Shown piece by piece: positions 16,622-25,248 of a DNA stretch of 64,000 nucleotides. Within the stretch, counting starts at the first letter, position 1. Every line of letters begins with the position of its first letter. The notes under the pieces are model-generated. The model was given only the letters and a program-made list of their open reading frames with translations. It made no database searches and had not been told where the DNA came from. The stretch lies in NCBI RefSeq assembly GCF_036345155.1, contig NZ_CP107772.1, positions 2,418,001 through 2,482,000 on the forward strand. Reading direction: 5' to 3'. The DNA comes from Streptomyces sp. NBC_00582 (GTDB lineage: Bacteria; Actinomycetota; Actinomycetes; Streptomycetales; Streptomycetaceae). The position numbers were made by a program, and so were the translations under genes.

Positions 16622-17453
16622 CCACCCGATGCTCCTCCACCCCTCCGCAGCGATCGCCGAGTTGCAGGCACGGCCGTCGAGCGCCCGGATGCAGAACTAC
16701 CTGCTTGGCGGGCGGGACCACTACATCGTCGACCGTGACGGGGCCCTTCGGGCGGCCGAGCGCATGCCGTTCCTGCAGAGCGCCGTCCGCCACGAGCGCA
16801 TGTACGTGCTCATGATGGTGCAGACCCTGGCCATCGCGGGCATCCGGCAGCTGGTCGACTTCGGCTGCGGCCTTCCCCACGGCCCCACGCCGGTGGATGT
16901 CCTGACCCGCGTTCATCCCGACGCCCGCGTCGTGTGCATCGACAACGACGTGCTGGTGCACACCCACGCCGACGCAATGATGAGGGCCAAGGCGCCCGCT
17001 GTCGTCGAGAGCCTGTGCGCCGACGTACGCGACCCCGAGTCGATCCTCGCTTCCACGGAAGTCATGGAGACGATCAACTGGCGAGAACCAGTCATCCTTC
17101 TCCTTGGCAGCGTGCTCCACCACATCGAGGACACAGCGGCGCAGCCCCTGACCGTCCTCGTCGACCAGTACAAACACGTAGCCGCCACCGGCAGCGCTCT
17201 CGTCATCACGCACGCCACCGCCGACGTCTCGGGCAAACCTGTGCGCCGATTCGCCAAGACCATGACGGCGGCCGGCTGCCCCGTCCACCTGCGGACGAAG
17301 GAACAGATCGCCCGGTTGTTCGACGGCTGGCAACTGACCTCCCCGGGCCTGACCGCGCCACAGACACTGGCACTCGAATACCCGGTCCTGCCCCAGGCCG
17401 CGTCGTACGCCGGCACGGCCCGAAAGGAGTCCGCGCATGGCCGAGCTGTGTGA
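16611..17453 (+). CDS. DUF574-type S-adenosyl methyltransferase
   Basis: From ATG 16611 the product is 280 residues. It carries the group's signature near the N-terminus (SSARMQNYLLGGRDHYIVDR), the SAM loop LVDFGCGLPHGPTPVDVL, VVCIDNDVLVHTHADAM and LLLGSVLHHIED. Streptomycetes have many of these; substrates are unknown. The ATG overlaps the stop of the upstream methyltransferase (ATGCGACCTGA). It is the last gene before the duplicated promoter-leader at 17510. Confidence 0.87.
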   Translation: MRPDHPMLLHPSAAIAELQARPSSARMQNYLLGGRDHYIVDRDGALRAAERMPFLQSAVRHERMYVLMMVQTLAIAGIRQLVDFGCGLPHGPTPVDVLTRVHPDARVVCIDNDVLVHTHADAMMRAKAPAVVESLCADVRDPESILASTEVMETINWREPVILLLGSVLHHIEDTAAQPLTVLVDQYKHVAATGSALVITHATADVSGKPVRRFAKTMTAAGCPVHLRTKEQIARLFDGWQLTSPGLTAPQTLALEYPVLPQAASYAGTARKESAHGRAV

Positions 17454-17509
17454 TCAGCAGACCGGTGTGATCAAGCCGGTGACCAGCCAACTCCCCATGG
17501 CGTCCCGGC

Positions 17510-17595
17510 TAGAATCCGTGGCGTCCGGAAACGGGCACCCGGGCGTCGCGGTCACTGACGCTGGACGTCACGTCTGCACCCCGGAGATCAGCATG
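17510..17595 (+). promoter_or_regulatory. Promoter and leader, duplicated at 28845
   Basis: TAGAAT (17510-17515) is a good -10 hexamer. Nine bases later begins a 27-base block (17525-17551) that recurs at 28860-28886 with one mismatch; there TAAAAT sits at the same distance. Similarity continues with gaps to a GGAG and a start codon followed by CCC (ATG 17593). The segment 17454-17755 has no convincing gene otherwise. This probably drives the FxLD cluster. Confidence 0.5.
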
Positions 17596-17755
17596 CCCAA
17601 TACCCGCGCGTCCTCGCGCGTTCCCGTAAACCCCTTTGCGGGTCGGTTGGCCGATGCCACGCCCTGGTGCCCGGACGCGACTCCGCGTCGGCCGCACCCC
17701 CGTCTGGCAGGCCAGCGGGAACGGGCAGACAGCCTCGCATCGGGGCGGGGACGAC

Positions 17756-18172
17756 ATGGCACAGCGCCACCGGGAACCGGTCGACGTCCATCTCATCCTG
17801 CGGCGGGGCGGCGAGGTGCTGCTGAGCCGGCGGGCGGGCGACACCTACGCCTCGGGCCTGCTGCACACGCCCTCCGGACACCTCGACGGAGACTTCGAGG
17901 ACGTGGTCGCCGGGCTGGTCAACGCCAGCCTGGTCCTGCCCGAAGCCACCGAGACGTACTTCCCGCACATGTCGGCCGCCTACGGGAAGGTCGCCACCCA
18001 CTACGCCAACCAAATGGACCGGGCAGACGCCCTCGCCTCCGCCCTGCTACGCCACGCCCGCCATCACATGACCGTGCGCGTCAAGTCCGTGTGGCTGGTG
18101 ATGGAAACCCAACATCCCGACCGCCACACCTACACGTTCGAACGGATCCAGGAGCTGCCCTTGGGGCGCTGA
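17756..18172 (+). CDS. Truncated NUDIX fused to an unrelated C-terminal segment
   Basis: A 138-residue product. Residues 8-50 (VDVHLILRRGGEVLLSRRAG, then LHTPSGHLDGDFEDVV) match the N-terminal part of the NUDIX protein encoded at 41328 nearly position for position. Exactly where the REUxEExG part of the NUDIX box should come, the sequence changes to AGLVNASLVLPEATETYFPH ... YANQMDRADALASALLRHAR ... WLVMETQHPDRHTYTFERIQ, which is not NUDIX-like. Without the metal-binding Glu residues it cannot be an active NUDIX hydrolase. It looks like a deletion-fusion of two genes; it may be nonfunctional. A hairpin follows. Confidence 0.6.
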   Translation: MAQRHREPVDVHLILRRGGEVLLSRRAGDTYASGLLHTPSGHLDGDFEDVVAGLVNASLVLPEATETYFPHMSAAYGKVATHYANQMDRADALASALLRHARHHMTVRVKSVWLVMETQHPDRHTYTFERIQELPLGR

Positions 18173-18178
18173 GCAAAG

Positions 18179-18198
18179 GCCGGCTTCCGCCAGCCGGC
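18179..18198 (+). terminator. Hairpin after the NUDIX chimera
   Basis: Perfect 7-bp stem (GCCGGCT / AGCCGGC) with a 6-nt loop, 6 nt after the stop at 18172. No T-run follows. It may end the upstream transcript or act as a processing site before the FxLD methyltransferase. Confidence 0.5.
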
Positions 18199-18276
18199 AT
18201 CCATCGCCGAACCACCATGCAGTTGGCGCCGACGCCCCAAGGCGAAGGCGCACGAGGCCCCGTAAGGAACCCCTCT

Positions 18277-19518
18277 ATGACCGAAGTGACCGCTAGCTCG
18301 CCCTCAGCAGCAGAGCTGCGAGACAAGCTCGTGAACGAGCTCGTGGCCCAGCGCGTGATCCAGACGAAGGAGGTCGAAGCGGCGTTCCGTGAGGTGCCCA
18401 GGCACCTGTTCGCCCCTGAAGCCCCTCTGGAGAAGGCGTATGCCCAGACCCACTTGGCTACGAAGCGGGATGAGCACGGCATCACTATCAGCTCAGTGTC
18501 CGCTCCGGAGATCCAAGCCACCATGCTGGAGCAGGCTGGGCTCCGGCCCGGTCACCGGTGCCTGGAAATCGGCTCCGGCGGCTACAACGCAGCACTGATG
18601 GCCTCGCTGGTCGGCAAGGATGGTGAGGTCACCACCATCGACATCGACGGAGATGTCACTGACCGAGCCCGGGCCTGCTTGAAGAACGCCGGATACCCGC
18701 AAGTGAACGTCGTCCTCACGGATGGCGAGGACGGGTGCTCCGAGCACGCCCCTTACGACCGGACGATCGTCACCGTCGGCAGCTGGGACATCCCACCGGC
18801 CTGGGTGGACCAGCTCGCCGACGGCGGAACCATCACCGTCCCCCTCCGGGTGCGGGGCCTGACCCGATCGATCACCTTCGCCCGAGAAGGAGATCACTTG
18901 GTCAGCCAGTCGGCCAAGATCTGCGGCTTCGTCACGATGCAGGGAGCTGGAGCACACCAGGAACGACTGCTGCTCCTGCGCGGCAAGGAGATCGGCCTGC
19001 GGTTCGATGACGAGTGGCCGACCGAACCGGACTCACTGAACGGTGCGCTCGACACCGAGCGAGTCGAAGTGTGGTCGGGGGTGAAGATCCCCCGCCAGGA
19101 GCAGTTCGACACGCTCCAGATGTGGCTGGCCACCGCACTGGATGGCTTCTGTCTCCTCGCGGTCGACCCGAAGCTGGACACGGGCCTGGTCTCCCCGCAG
19201 AACAAGATGGCTTGCCCGGCCGTGGTCGAGGGAGGCAGCTTCGCCTATCTCGCCCTGCGGAAGCTGGGCGAGGAACCCGATCCCGTTTTCGAGTTCGGAG
19301 CACACGCCTTCGGTCCGGACGCCGCCGCGCTCGCCGACGCCATGGCCGAGCAGATCCGTGTCTGGAGCCGTGACCACCGCGGCGGGCGCGGCCCGAGTAT
19401 CGCGGCCTACCCGGCCGACACCCCCGATGACCAGCTCCCCGAGGGGCGAGTCATCAACAAGCAGCATGTCCGCGTCCTCATCTCCTGGCCGCCGGAGGAC
19501 TTGCGTCCGGCGAGCTAG
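18277..19518 (+). CDS. FxLD-system PIMT-like methyltransferase (first copy)
   Basis: A 413-residue relative of protein-L-isoaspartate O-methyltransferase. N-terminal LRDKLVNELVAQRVIQTKEV and AFREVPRHLFAP are the PIMT start. The SAM core reads GLRPGHRCLEIGSGGYNAAL (motif I) and VTTIDIDGDVTDRARACL, with YDRTIVTVGSWDIPPAWVDQ. The C-terminal half, from about 200, is the extra domain of RiPP-associated homologues. In related lanthipeptide systems these enzymes methylate an Asp of the peptide, which can collapse to aspartimide or isoaspartate. It lies 38 nt before the precursor gene, so a peptide substrate is likely. ATG 18277 follows GTAAGGAA; the open frame upstream is not coding. Confidence 0.85.
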   Translation: MTEVTASSPSAAELRDKLVNELVAQRVIQTKEVEAAFREVPRHLFAPEAPLEKAYAQTHLATKRDEHGITISSVSAPEIQATMLEQAGLRPGHRCLEIGSGGYNAALMASLVGKDGEVTTIDIDGDVTDRARACLKNAGYPQVNVVLTDGEDGCSEHAPYDRTIVTVGSWDIPPAWVDQLADGGTITVPLRVRGLTRSITFAREGDHLVSQSAKICGFVTMQGAGAHQERLLLLRGKEIGLRFDDEWPTEPDSLNGALDTERVEVWSGVKIPRQEQFDTLQMWLATALDGFCLLAVDPKLDTGLVSPQNKMACPAVVEGGSFAYLALRKLGEEPDPVFEFGAHAFGPDAAALADAMAEQIRVWSRDHRGGRGPSIAAYPADTPDDQLPEGRVINKQHVRVLISWPPEDLRPAS

Positions 19519-19556
19519 GGCAACCCGCACCATCCCATTCAGAAGGAGCGAACAGC

Positions 19557-19730
19557 ATGCAGATGAACCCCGAAGCCGCGACCACCCAGGTCGATGTGGA
19601 CTTCACGCTCGACGTCCGCGTCATCGAGGCCGGTCTGCCGGTCCGTGACCTGCTGCGCGACACCAGCGACAACTGCGGCTCCAGCTGCTCGGGCACGGCC
19701 TGCACCTCGTTCGTGGGCGACCCGGCCTGA
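19557..19730 (+). CDS. lanA: FxLD-family lanthipeptide precursor peptide
   Basis: A 57-residue peptide, too short for many gene finders. The leader contains the defining FTLD (residues 16-19, the FxLD motif) within TQVDVDFTLDVRVIEAG, followed by LPVRDLLRDTSD. The core probably lies in the last 20 or so residues, with NCGSSCSGTACTSFVGDPA. Three Cys (40, 44, 49) and seven Ser/Thr can give up to three thioether rings. Asp38 and Asp55 are candidates for the PIMT-like enzymes. The ATG follows AGAAGGAGCGAACAGC, a strong ribosome site. The leader-core cleavage site is not obvious and no protease is encoded nearby. Confidence 0.93.
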   Translation: MQMNPEAATTQVDVDFTLDVRVIEAGLPVRDLLRDTSDNCGSSCSGTACTSFVGDPA

Positions 19731-19818
19731 CGCTGATCACTGCCGGTGGCGTCGGGCGGACATCACGGCCGGCGCCACCGGCACCCCCCGGCACGCTGTC
19801 GAAAGGGAAGAGGAGCTG

Positions 19819-22800
19819 ATGACAGCAGGAGCGGACCGGCTGCTGTACCGACTGGCCGGCGTGCCCCTGGTGCGCGCCACGACGCATCCAGACGGGGCGC
19901 CTCTCGCTGAGGAGCCGAACATGACCGGTTCTCCGGAGGCAGTGGTGGCTGAGGGACTGGCCTGGCTGAAACAGGTGTGGCAGCACGATGAGGCCCGGCA
20001 TGCCGTAGAGACCGCCAGCCCCGTGCTGGCTCAGCAGATCTCTGCGCTGCTTGAAGGGCGCGCCGCCCAGGCCCGCCACGTGCGCCGCCTCGTGGCGTCC
20101 TTGGCCTCCTACCAGTTGCGCTGGCAGGGACGAGCCACCCCGTTCGGGCTGTTCGCCGGAGTCAGTACCGCTCGCGTCGGCAGCGACGCTCACGTGCGCT
20201 GGGGAGAGAGTCACCGCGTCGTCGCCAGGGCGGACGCTCAGTGGTTGGGGTCCGTCGTCGCCCGTCTGGAGCGGCATCCCCGCCTGCTGGAACGTCTGGC
20301 GGTGGTCACGAACCCCATCGCGTTCGTGCGCGGAGACCGAATCGCTGTCCCAGGCGAGCCGCCCGACGACGTCCCTGGCGTGCTCGCGCCGGTCGAGATA
20401 TCCGTCGGCCACACGCCTCCGGTGCGCACCGCGACGGAAGCTGCTCGCAAGCCCATCCGCTTCGGGGAACTCATCACGCTGCTGGCCGCCGAGTTCCCGA
20501 GCGCACCACCAGAGCAGATCCGCGCCCTGCTGGCCGAACTCGTCACCCAGCACCTGCTGCTTACCAATCTCCGAGCGCCCATGACCGTGCCGGACGCCCT
20601 TGGACACGTACAGTCACAGCTTGAGGCGGCTGATGCCGACGAGCTACCCGACCTCGCCGACCTGATGCAGCACCTGCGGATGGTCCACGAAGACCTGTCG
20701 CGTCACAGCGACATCGCATCCCCCACCGCCGCCCACGCCATGAGGGCAACGGTGACTGAGCGCATGAACGCGATATGCGACATCGCACCACAGCCGCTGG
20801 TTGTCGACACGGCCCTGGACTGCGACGTCTCCCTTCCCGAGGCGGTCATCCGTGAAGCCGAGACCGCTGCCTCCGCACTGCTTCGCCTGACGCCCTACCC
20901 ATTCGGCTATTCCCGGTGGAAGGCTTTCCACGTCCGGTTTCGGCAGCGGTACGGAGTGGGAGCCGTCGTCCCCGTGCCCGAGTTGGTCGGCGACACCGGG
21001 CTCGGGCTGCCCGCCGGGTACCTGGGCTCGCCAGTCGCGAACACCGCTCGCACGCTGACCGAACGCGACGAAACCCTCCTTGCCCTTGTCCAGCAGGCCG
21101 TCATCGACGGTGCTGAAGAGATCGTGCTGACCGAACCCGTAGTCCGCAGGCTGACGGTCGGCGACCCCTCCGAGATGCTCCCACCGCCGCGAGCCGAACT
21201 CGCTTTTCAGATCCACGCCGCCTCGCCGACGGCCGTAGAGGACGGGGCGTTTCGCCTGCTCGTTACCGCAGCCCCACGCCCCGGCAGCAGCATGGCCGGA
21301 CGGTTCGCTGACCTGCTGCCCGAGGCCGACCGCAAGAACCTCTCCGACACCTACACCGCCCTGAGCACGGAAGCCCCGGAGGCCATTGCCGCCCAGCTGT
21401 CGTTCTTCCCGCGCCGGCGGCGCAGCGAGAACGTCGTCCGGACTTCCCAACTGCTCCCGCACACGATCTCGCTTTCTGAGCACCGCGATCCCCACCCTGA
21501 TCTCATTCAGCTGCGGGACCTCGCGGTCACTGCAGACGCTCGCCAGCTCCACCTGGTCCAGCTGTCGACCGGCAGGCGTATCGAACCGCGCGTCGTGCAC
21601 GCCCTGGAGGCGGGCACGCTCACCCCGCCACTCGCCCGCTTCCTCGCCGAGATCACCATCGCACGCTGCGCCGTCTACAAGGCGTTCGACTGGGGAGCCG
21701 CGGTGCGTCTGCCGTACCTGCCGCGGCTGCGCTACGGCCGGAGCGTGCTCTCGCCAGCACGCTGGCTCCTGACGGCCGCAGACCTCCCCAAGCCCGCTGC
21801 CCCACTGGCTGAATGGGAAGGTGCCCTTGAGACATGGCGTCGTCGGCTACGCGCCCCGGAAGCCCTCGTGGTGTGCGAGTCCGACCTGCGCCTGCCACTC
21901 GACCTTCGCCAGCCGCTCCACCGGGTGCTGCTGAGGAACCGCCTCGACGCCGCGCGTGAGGTCGAGTTGCAGGAGGCCCCGACCGCCGCCGACCTGGCCT
22001 GGATGGGCCGCGCTCACGAATTCCTCCTCCCGCTGCGTCTTGCTCACGCGCGTGCCGCAGAACGAACCCCAGTGACGCCATCGCCCCTTCAAGCGATCGA
22101 GCGCGACGCGGGGCATCTTCCGGGCCGCTCTCCGTGGCTGTACGCGCAGGTTCATGGACACCCGGACCGCCAGGACGAAGTCCTCGTTGAGCACCTGCCA
22201 CGCCTCCTCGACGGGGGGATCGACCTTCGGCAGTGGTGGTTCCGGCGTCACCGAGACACCACCAGCCCCGACTCCGAGCAATACCTGGGTCTCTACCTGC
22301 GCCTGCCCACTCCCGACCAGTACGGACAGGCCGCCACTCGGGTCGGAGAGTGGGCCGCCGAGCTGCGTGGCTGCGGCCTTCTTGCCCACCTACAGCTCGC
22401 CACCTACCACCCCGAAGCCGGACGCTACGGTCACAGCGAGGCAATGGACGCGGCACACGAGGTATTCGCCGCGGACTCCGCCGCTGCCCTCGCCCAGATC
22501 ATGCTCACCATCCGCACAGGGCTGCCGCCCGAGGCTGTCACCGCCGCCAGCTTGGTCGATCTCGCGGCCTCCTACGCAGAAACCCCCGACATCGGCATGC
22601 GCTGGCTGATCAACCATCTCCCCCGCGAGCAGGGCAAGCTGGACCAGAGCGTGCGGGATGTCGGGATGCGATTGGCGGACCCCCGCGACGACTGGGCGAC
22701 GCTGCGCGCCACGCCGGGCGCCGAGACCGTGACACGCGCCTGGGAGCGACGCCGAGCTGCTCTTGCCGCCTACCGCACGCACCTTGCCCTACAGCGCGAG

Positions 22801-22944
22801 CCCTACAGGGTGCTCAGGTCCCTGCTCCATATGCATCACGTCCGCACCATCGGTGTTGACCCGGACCGCGAGCGGGTCAGCCACCGACTGGCCCGCGCCT
22901 CGGCCCTGCGCCAGACCGCCCGCGAACGGAAGGAAACTCGGTGA
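19819..22944 (+). CDS. lanB: Class I lanthipeptide dehydratase LanB
   Basis: A 1041-residue tRNA-dependent Ser/Thr dehydratase. It attaches Glu from glutamyl-tRNA to Ser/Thr and eliminates it to give Dha/Dhb. The glutamylation region fills about 1-750 (RWQGRATPFGLFAGV near 101; PYPFGYSRWKAFHVRFRQRY; YLPRLRYGRSVLSPARW). The elimination domain begins about residue 768 (SPWLYAQVHGHPDRQDEVL) and includes LYLRLPTPDQYGQAATRVGE and HLQLATYHPEAGRYG. ATG 19819 follows GGAAGAGGAG; earlier in-frame codons overlap the precursor gene. It overlaps lanC by 4 nt (GTGA). Having both domains, it is complete despite the second elimination-domain gene downstream. Confidence 0.93.
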   Translation: MTAGADRLLYRLAGVPLVRATTHPDGAPLAEEPNMTGSPEAVVAEGLAWLKQVWQHDEARHAVETASPVLAQQISALLEGRAAQARHVRRLVASLASYQLRWQGRATPFGLFAGVSTARVGSDAHVRWGESHRVVARADAQWLGSVVARLERHPRLLERLAVVTNPIAFVRGDRIAVPGEPPDDVPGVLAPVEISVGHTPPVRTATEAARKPIRFGELITLLAAEFPSAPPEQIRALLAELVTQHLLLTNLRAPMTVPDALGHVQSQLEAADADELPDLADLMQHLRMVHEDLSRHSDIASPTAAHAMRATVTERMNAICDIAPQPLVVDTALDCDVSLPEAVIREAETAASALLRLTPYPFGYSRWKAFHVRFRQRYGVGAVVPVPELVGDTGLGLPAGYLGSPVANTARTLTERDETLLALVQQAVIDGAEEIVLTEPVVRRLTVGDPSEMLPPPRAELAFQIHAASPTAVEDGAFRLLVTAAPRPGSSMAGRFADLLPEADRKNLSDTYTALSTEAPEAIAAQLSFFPRRRRSENVVRTSQLLPHTISLSEHRDPHPDLIQLRDLAVTADARQLHLVQLSTGRRIEPRVVHALEAGTLTPPLARFLAEITIARCAVYKAFDWGAAVRLPYLPRLRYGRSVLSPARWLLTAADLPKPAAPLAEWEGALETWRRRLRAPEALVVCESDLRLPLDLRQPLHRVLLRNRLDAAREVELQEAPTAADLAWMGRAHEFLLPLRLAHARAAERTPVTPSPLQAIERDAGHLPGRSPWLYAQVHGHPDRQDEVLVEHLPRLLDGGIDLRQWWFRRHRDTTSPDSEQYLGLYLRLPTPDQYGQAATRVGEWAAELRGCGLLAHLQLATYHPEAGRYGHSEAMDAAHEVFAADSAAALAQIMLTIRTGLPPEAVTAASLVDLAASYAETPDIGMRWLINHLPREQGKLDQSVRDVGMRLADPRDDWATLRATPGAETVTRAWERRRAALAAYRTHLALQREPYRVLRSLLHMHHVRTIGVDPDRERVSHRLARASALRQTARERKETR

Positions 22945-24173
22945 GCACGCCGACCAGCACCGCGTCCACCGCTGCGCAGGAGATCGCCCAGCTGCTGGTG
23001 ACGCCCGAACTGCTCCCCGCTGAACCGGGCTGGCGTACGCAGTCCCTGTCCAAGGGGGCGGCCGGTGTCGCCCTGTTCCACATCGAGCGCGCTCACTCCG
23101 GGGAGGGTAGCTGGCAGACCGCACACTCCTGGGTGACGGCCACAGCCAGGGATGGGGTTAGTGCCGCGGATGATGCCAACCTGCTCTTCGGCGCACCCGC
23201 TCTCGCCTTCGTTCTCCATGCGGCCGGGGCTGACGGAACCGTGCGATACGGTCCAGCTCGCACCGGAGTGGACACGTCCGTCACCGCACTCACCCACCGC
23301 CGCGTTGACCTCGCACATGCACGTATCGACCGCGGCGAACTTCCCGCCTTCGCCGAGTACGACCTCCTTCACGGCCTGACCGGGCTCGGCGCCCATCTCC
23401 TCCAACACGCAACCGGCAACGACGCCTTGCAGCGGGTCCTGACCTACCTCGTACGCCTAACGCAACCGCTGCGGGCCGACGACGAGACCCTGCCGGGGTG
23501 GTGGGTCTTCCACGACCCCCAGGTCAAGCAGTCCGATGCGTTCCGCGGCGGGCACGGCAACTTTGGCATCGCGCACGGTATCGCCGGGCCACTCGCGCTC
23601 CTCGCGCAGGCTCGGCGCCGGGGGGTCACCGTAGACGGGCATGACGAAGCCCTCCACACGATCAGCACATGGCTCGATATCTGGCAGCAGCACGCCGACT
23701 CCGGTCCGTGGTGGCCTCAGTGGATCACCCGCGACCAGCTGCGTACCGGTCGGCCGGGCCGATCCGCCCCCATGCGACCGAGTTGGTGTTACGGCACCCC
23801 CGGCATTGCCCGCGCTCAACAGCTCGCAGCCATCGCGACAACGGATATCGCACGTCAGCAGATGGCTGAACATGCCCTCGTCTGCTGCCTGTCCGACCCG
23901 GACCAGCTCAGCCGGATCACGGATATCAGCCTTTGCCATGGCTGGGCCGGGCTGTACCAGACCGTCTGGCGGGCTGGCCGTGACGCGTGCACGCCGGAGG
24001 TCAGCGTGCACTTGCCCGCCTTAGCCGACCGCCTCATTCAGCAGTGCCGCGCTGGTCTTGGCGAAGACATCGGATTACTCGAAGGGAATACGGGACTTGC
24101 CCTTGCCCTGCACACCGCCGCCCGCACCACACCGCCGGTCTCCGGGTGGGACTCGTGCCTGCTCATCAAGTGA
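22941..24173 (+). CDS. lanC: Lanthipeptide cyclase LanC
   Basis: A 410-residue zinc cyclase that adds Cys thiols to dehydrated residues to form (methyl)lanthionine. The ligands are in place: SWCYGTPG (Cys283) and LCHGWAGL (Cys332, His333). The conserved His212 lies in GIAHGIAGPLALL, and repeated Gly-containing helices (HGLTGLGAHLL) match the alpha/alpha barrel. The product ends shortly after EGNTGLALALHTA, normal for the family. GTG 22941 overlaps the lanB stop, giving strict coupling. Confidence 0.92.
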   Translation: MSTPTSTASTAAQEIAQLLVTPELLPAEPGWRTQSLSKGAAGVALFHIERAHSGEGSWQTAHSWVTATARDGVSAADDANLLFGAPALAFVLHAAGADGTVRYGPARTGVDTSVTALTHRRVDLAHARIDRGELPAFAEYDLLHGLTGLGAHLLQHATGNDALQRVLTYLVRLTQPLRADDETLPGWWVFHDPQVKQSDAFRGGHGNFGIAHGIAGPLALLAQARRRGVTVDGHDEALHTISTWLDIWQQHADSGPWWPQWITRDQLRTGRPGRSAPMRPSWCYGTPGIARAQQLAAIATTDIARQQMAEHALVCCLSDPDQLSRITDISLCHGWAGLYQTVWRAGRDACTPEVSVHLPALADRLIQQCRAGLGEDIGLLEGNTGLALALHTAARTTPPVSGWDSCLLIK

Positions 24174-24195
24174 GCCGCCCCCGGATCAGGAAGGG

Positions 24196-25248
24196 ATGAG
24201 GAAAGTGGTGGAAGATTCCGTCTCGCCGCACCAGGTGGCGAAGAGCGTCCTGGAAGTCTTGGCCGGCGTCCCGCTCCACCAGGCTGCCGCCCGTGCAGGG
24301 ATGAACGTCGGCGACCTCTCCGACGCCGCCGAGGTCTATCAGGCTGCGGGAGAGCACGCCCTCGAAGCGCAAGCCGAAGCGGCTCAGGGCTGGTACTCGG
24401 TCTCCGTTCAATTTGCCGACTGGAGCGCCGCCGAGCAGACCGCTCTTACCGGCCTTGGTCCACAACTGGCACAGGCAGAGAAGACCGGGGCACTTGCCGG
24501 CTGGTGGTTCCTTCGCAAATACCCCTGCTGGCGTCTCCGCTGCCGGCCCGGCTCCGCAGCCACTCGTGCCGACGCCGAGAGCGCCGTGAGCAAAATCCTG
24601 GACAGCCTCATGACCGACGGTCTGGTTGACCGATGGTGGCAGACCATCTACGAGCCCGAGTCACTGGTGTTCGGCGGCCCCCAGGGCATGGACGCGGCCC
24701 ACGACCTGTTCCACGCCGATAGCCGGGGCGTCCTCGACTACGTACGCCGCCATCACTCCAGCGCGATGCCGGGCGACATCCTCGGCCGCCGGGAGCTGTC
24801 CGTCCTGCTGTGCTGCACTCTGTTCTTCGGCGCTGGTCAGGAACCGCACGAGCAGGGCGACATCTGGCACCGCGTGGAACAGCTGCGCCCCCTGCCCTCC
24901 GATGCGCCCGCCACCCGGCTGACCGCGATGACTTCGGCACTGCAAGTCCTGATGAAACTCGACACCAGCCCCTCGAGCCCTCTATTCAACAAGGGCAGCG
25001 CGCTCGCCTTCATAGAGCCCTGGGCCGCTGCCTTCGAGACCGCGGGGCGGCGCCTGGGCGACGCGGCCCACACAGGCGCTCTCCACCGGGGCGTGCGGGA
25101 CGTCCTCGCCCACCACGTGATCTTCGCCTGGAACCGCATGGGCCTGGATAGCCGAACACAGAGCATCCTCGCGCGGGCGGCACGTGACACCGTGATGAAC
25201 CCGTCGACCGCCCCACTGCCCGATACCCCCTCATCGGAGGGCAGTTGA
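24196..25248 (+). CDS. Stand-alone lantibiotic-dehydratase C-terminal (elimination) domain protein
   Basis: A 350-residue protein. From about 65 it follows the 'thiopeptide-type bacteriocin biosynthesis' domain: GWYSVSVQFADWSAAEQTAL, GPQLAQAEKTGALAGWWFLR, WQTIYEPESLVFGGPQGMDA and HDLFHADSRGVLDYVRR. The first 60 residues are a helical extension (VAKSVLEVLAGVPLHQAAAR). The domain removes Glu from glutamylated Ser/Thr, although here LanB already contains one, so this copy may act on particular residues or catalyse something else. GTG 24205 or 24208 is possible as start because GAGGAA lies within the first codons. It overlaps the kinase gene (TGATG). Confidence 0.85.
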   Translation: MRKVVEDSVSPHQVAKSVLEVLAGVPLHQAAARAGMNVGDLSDAAEVYQAAGEHALEAQAEAAQGWYSVSVQFADWSAAEQTALTGLGPQLAQAEKTGALAGWWFLRKYPCWRLRCRPGSAATRADAESAVSKILDSLMTDGLVDRWWQTIYEPESLVFGGPQGMDAAHDLFHADSRGVLDYVRRHHSSAMPGDILGRRELSVLLCCTLFFGAGQEPHEQGDIWHRVEQLRPLPSDAPATRLTAMTSALQVLMKLDTSPSSPLFNKGSALAFIEPWAAAFETAGRRLGDAAHTGALHRGVRDVLAHHVIFAWNRMGLDSRTQSILARAARDTVMNPSTAPLPDTPSSEGS

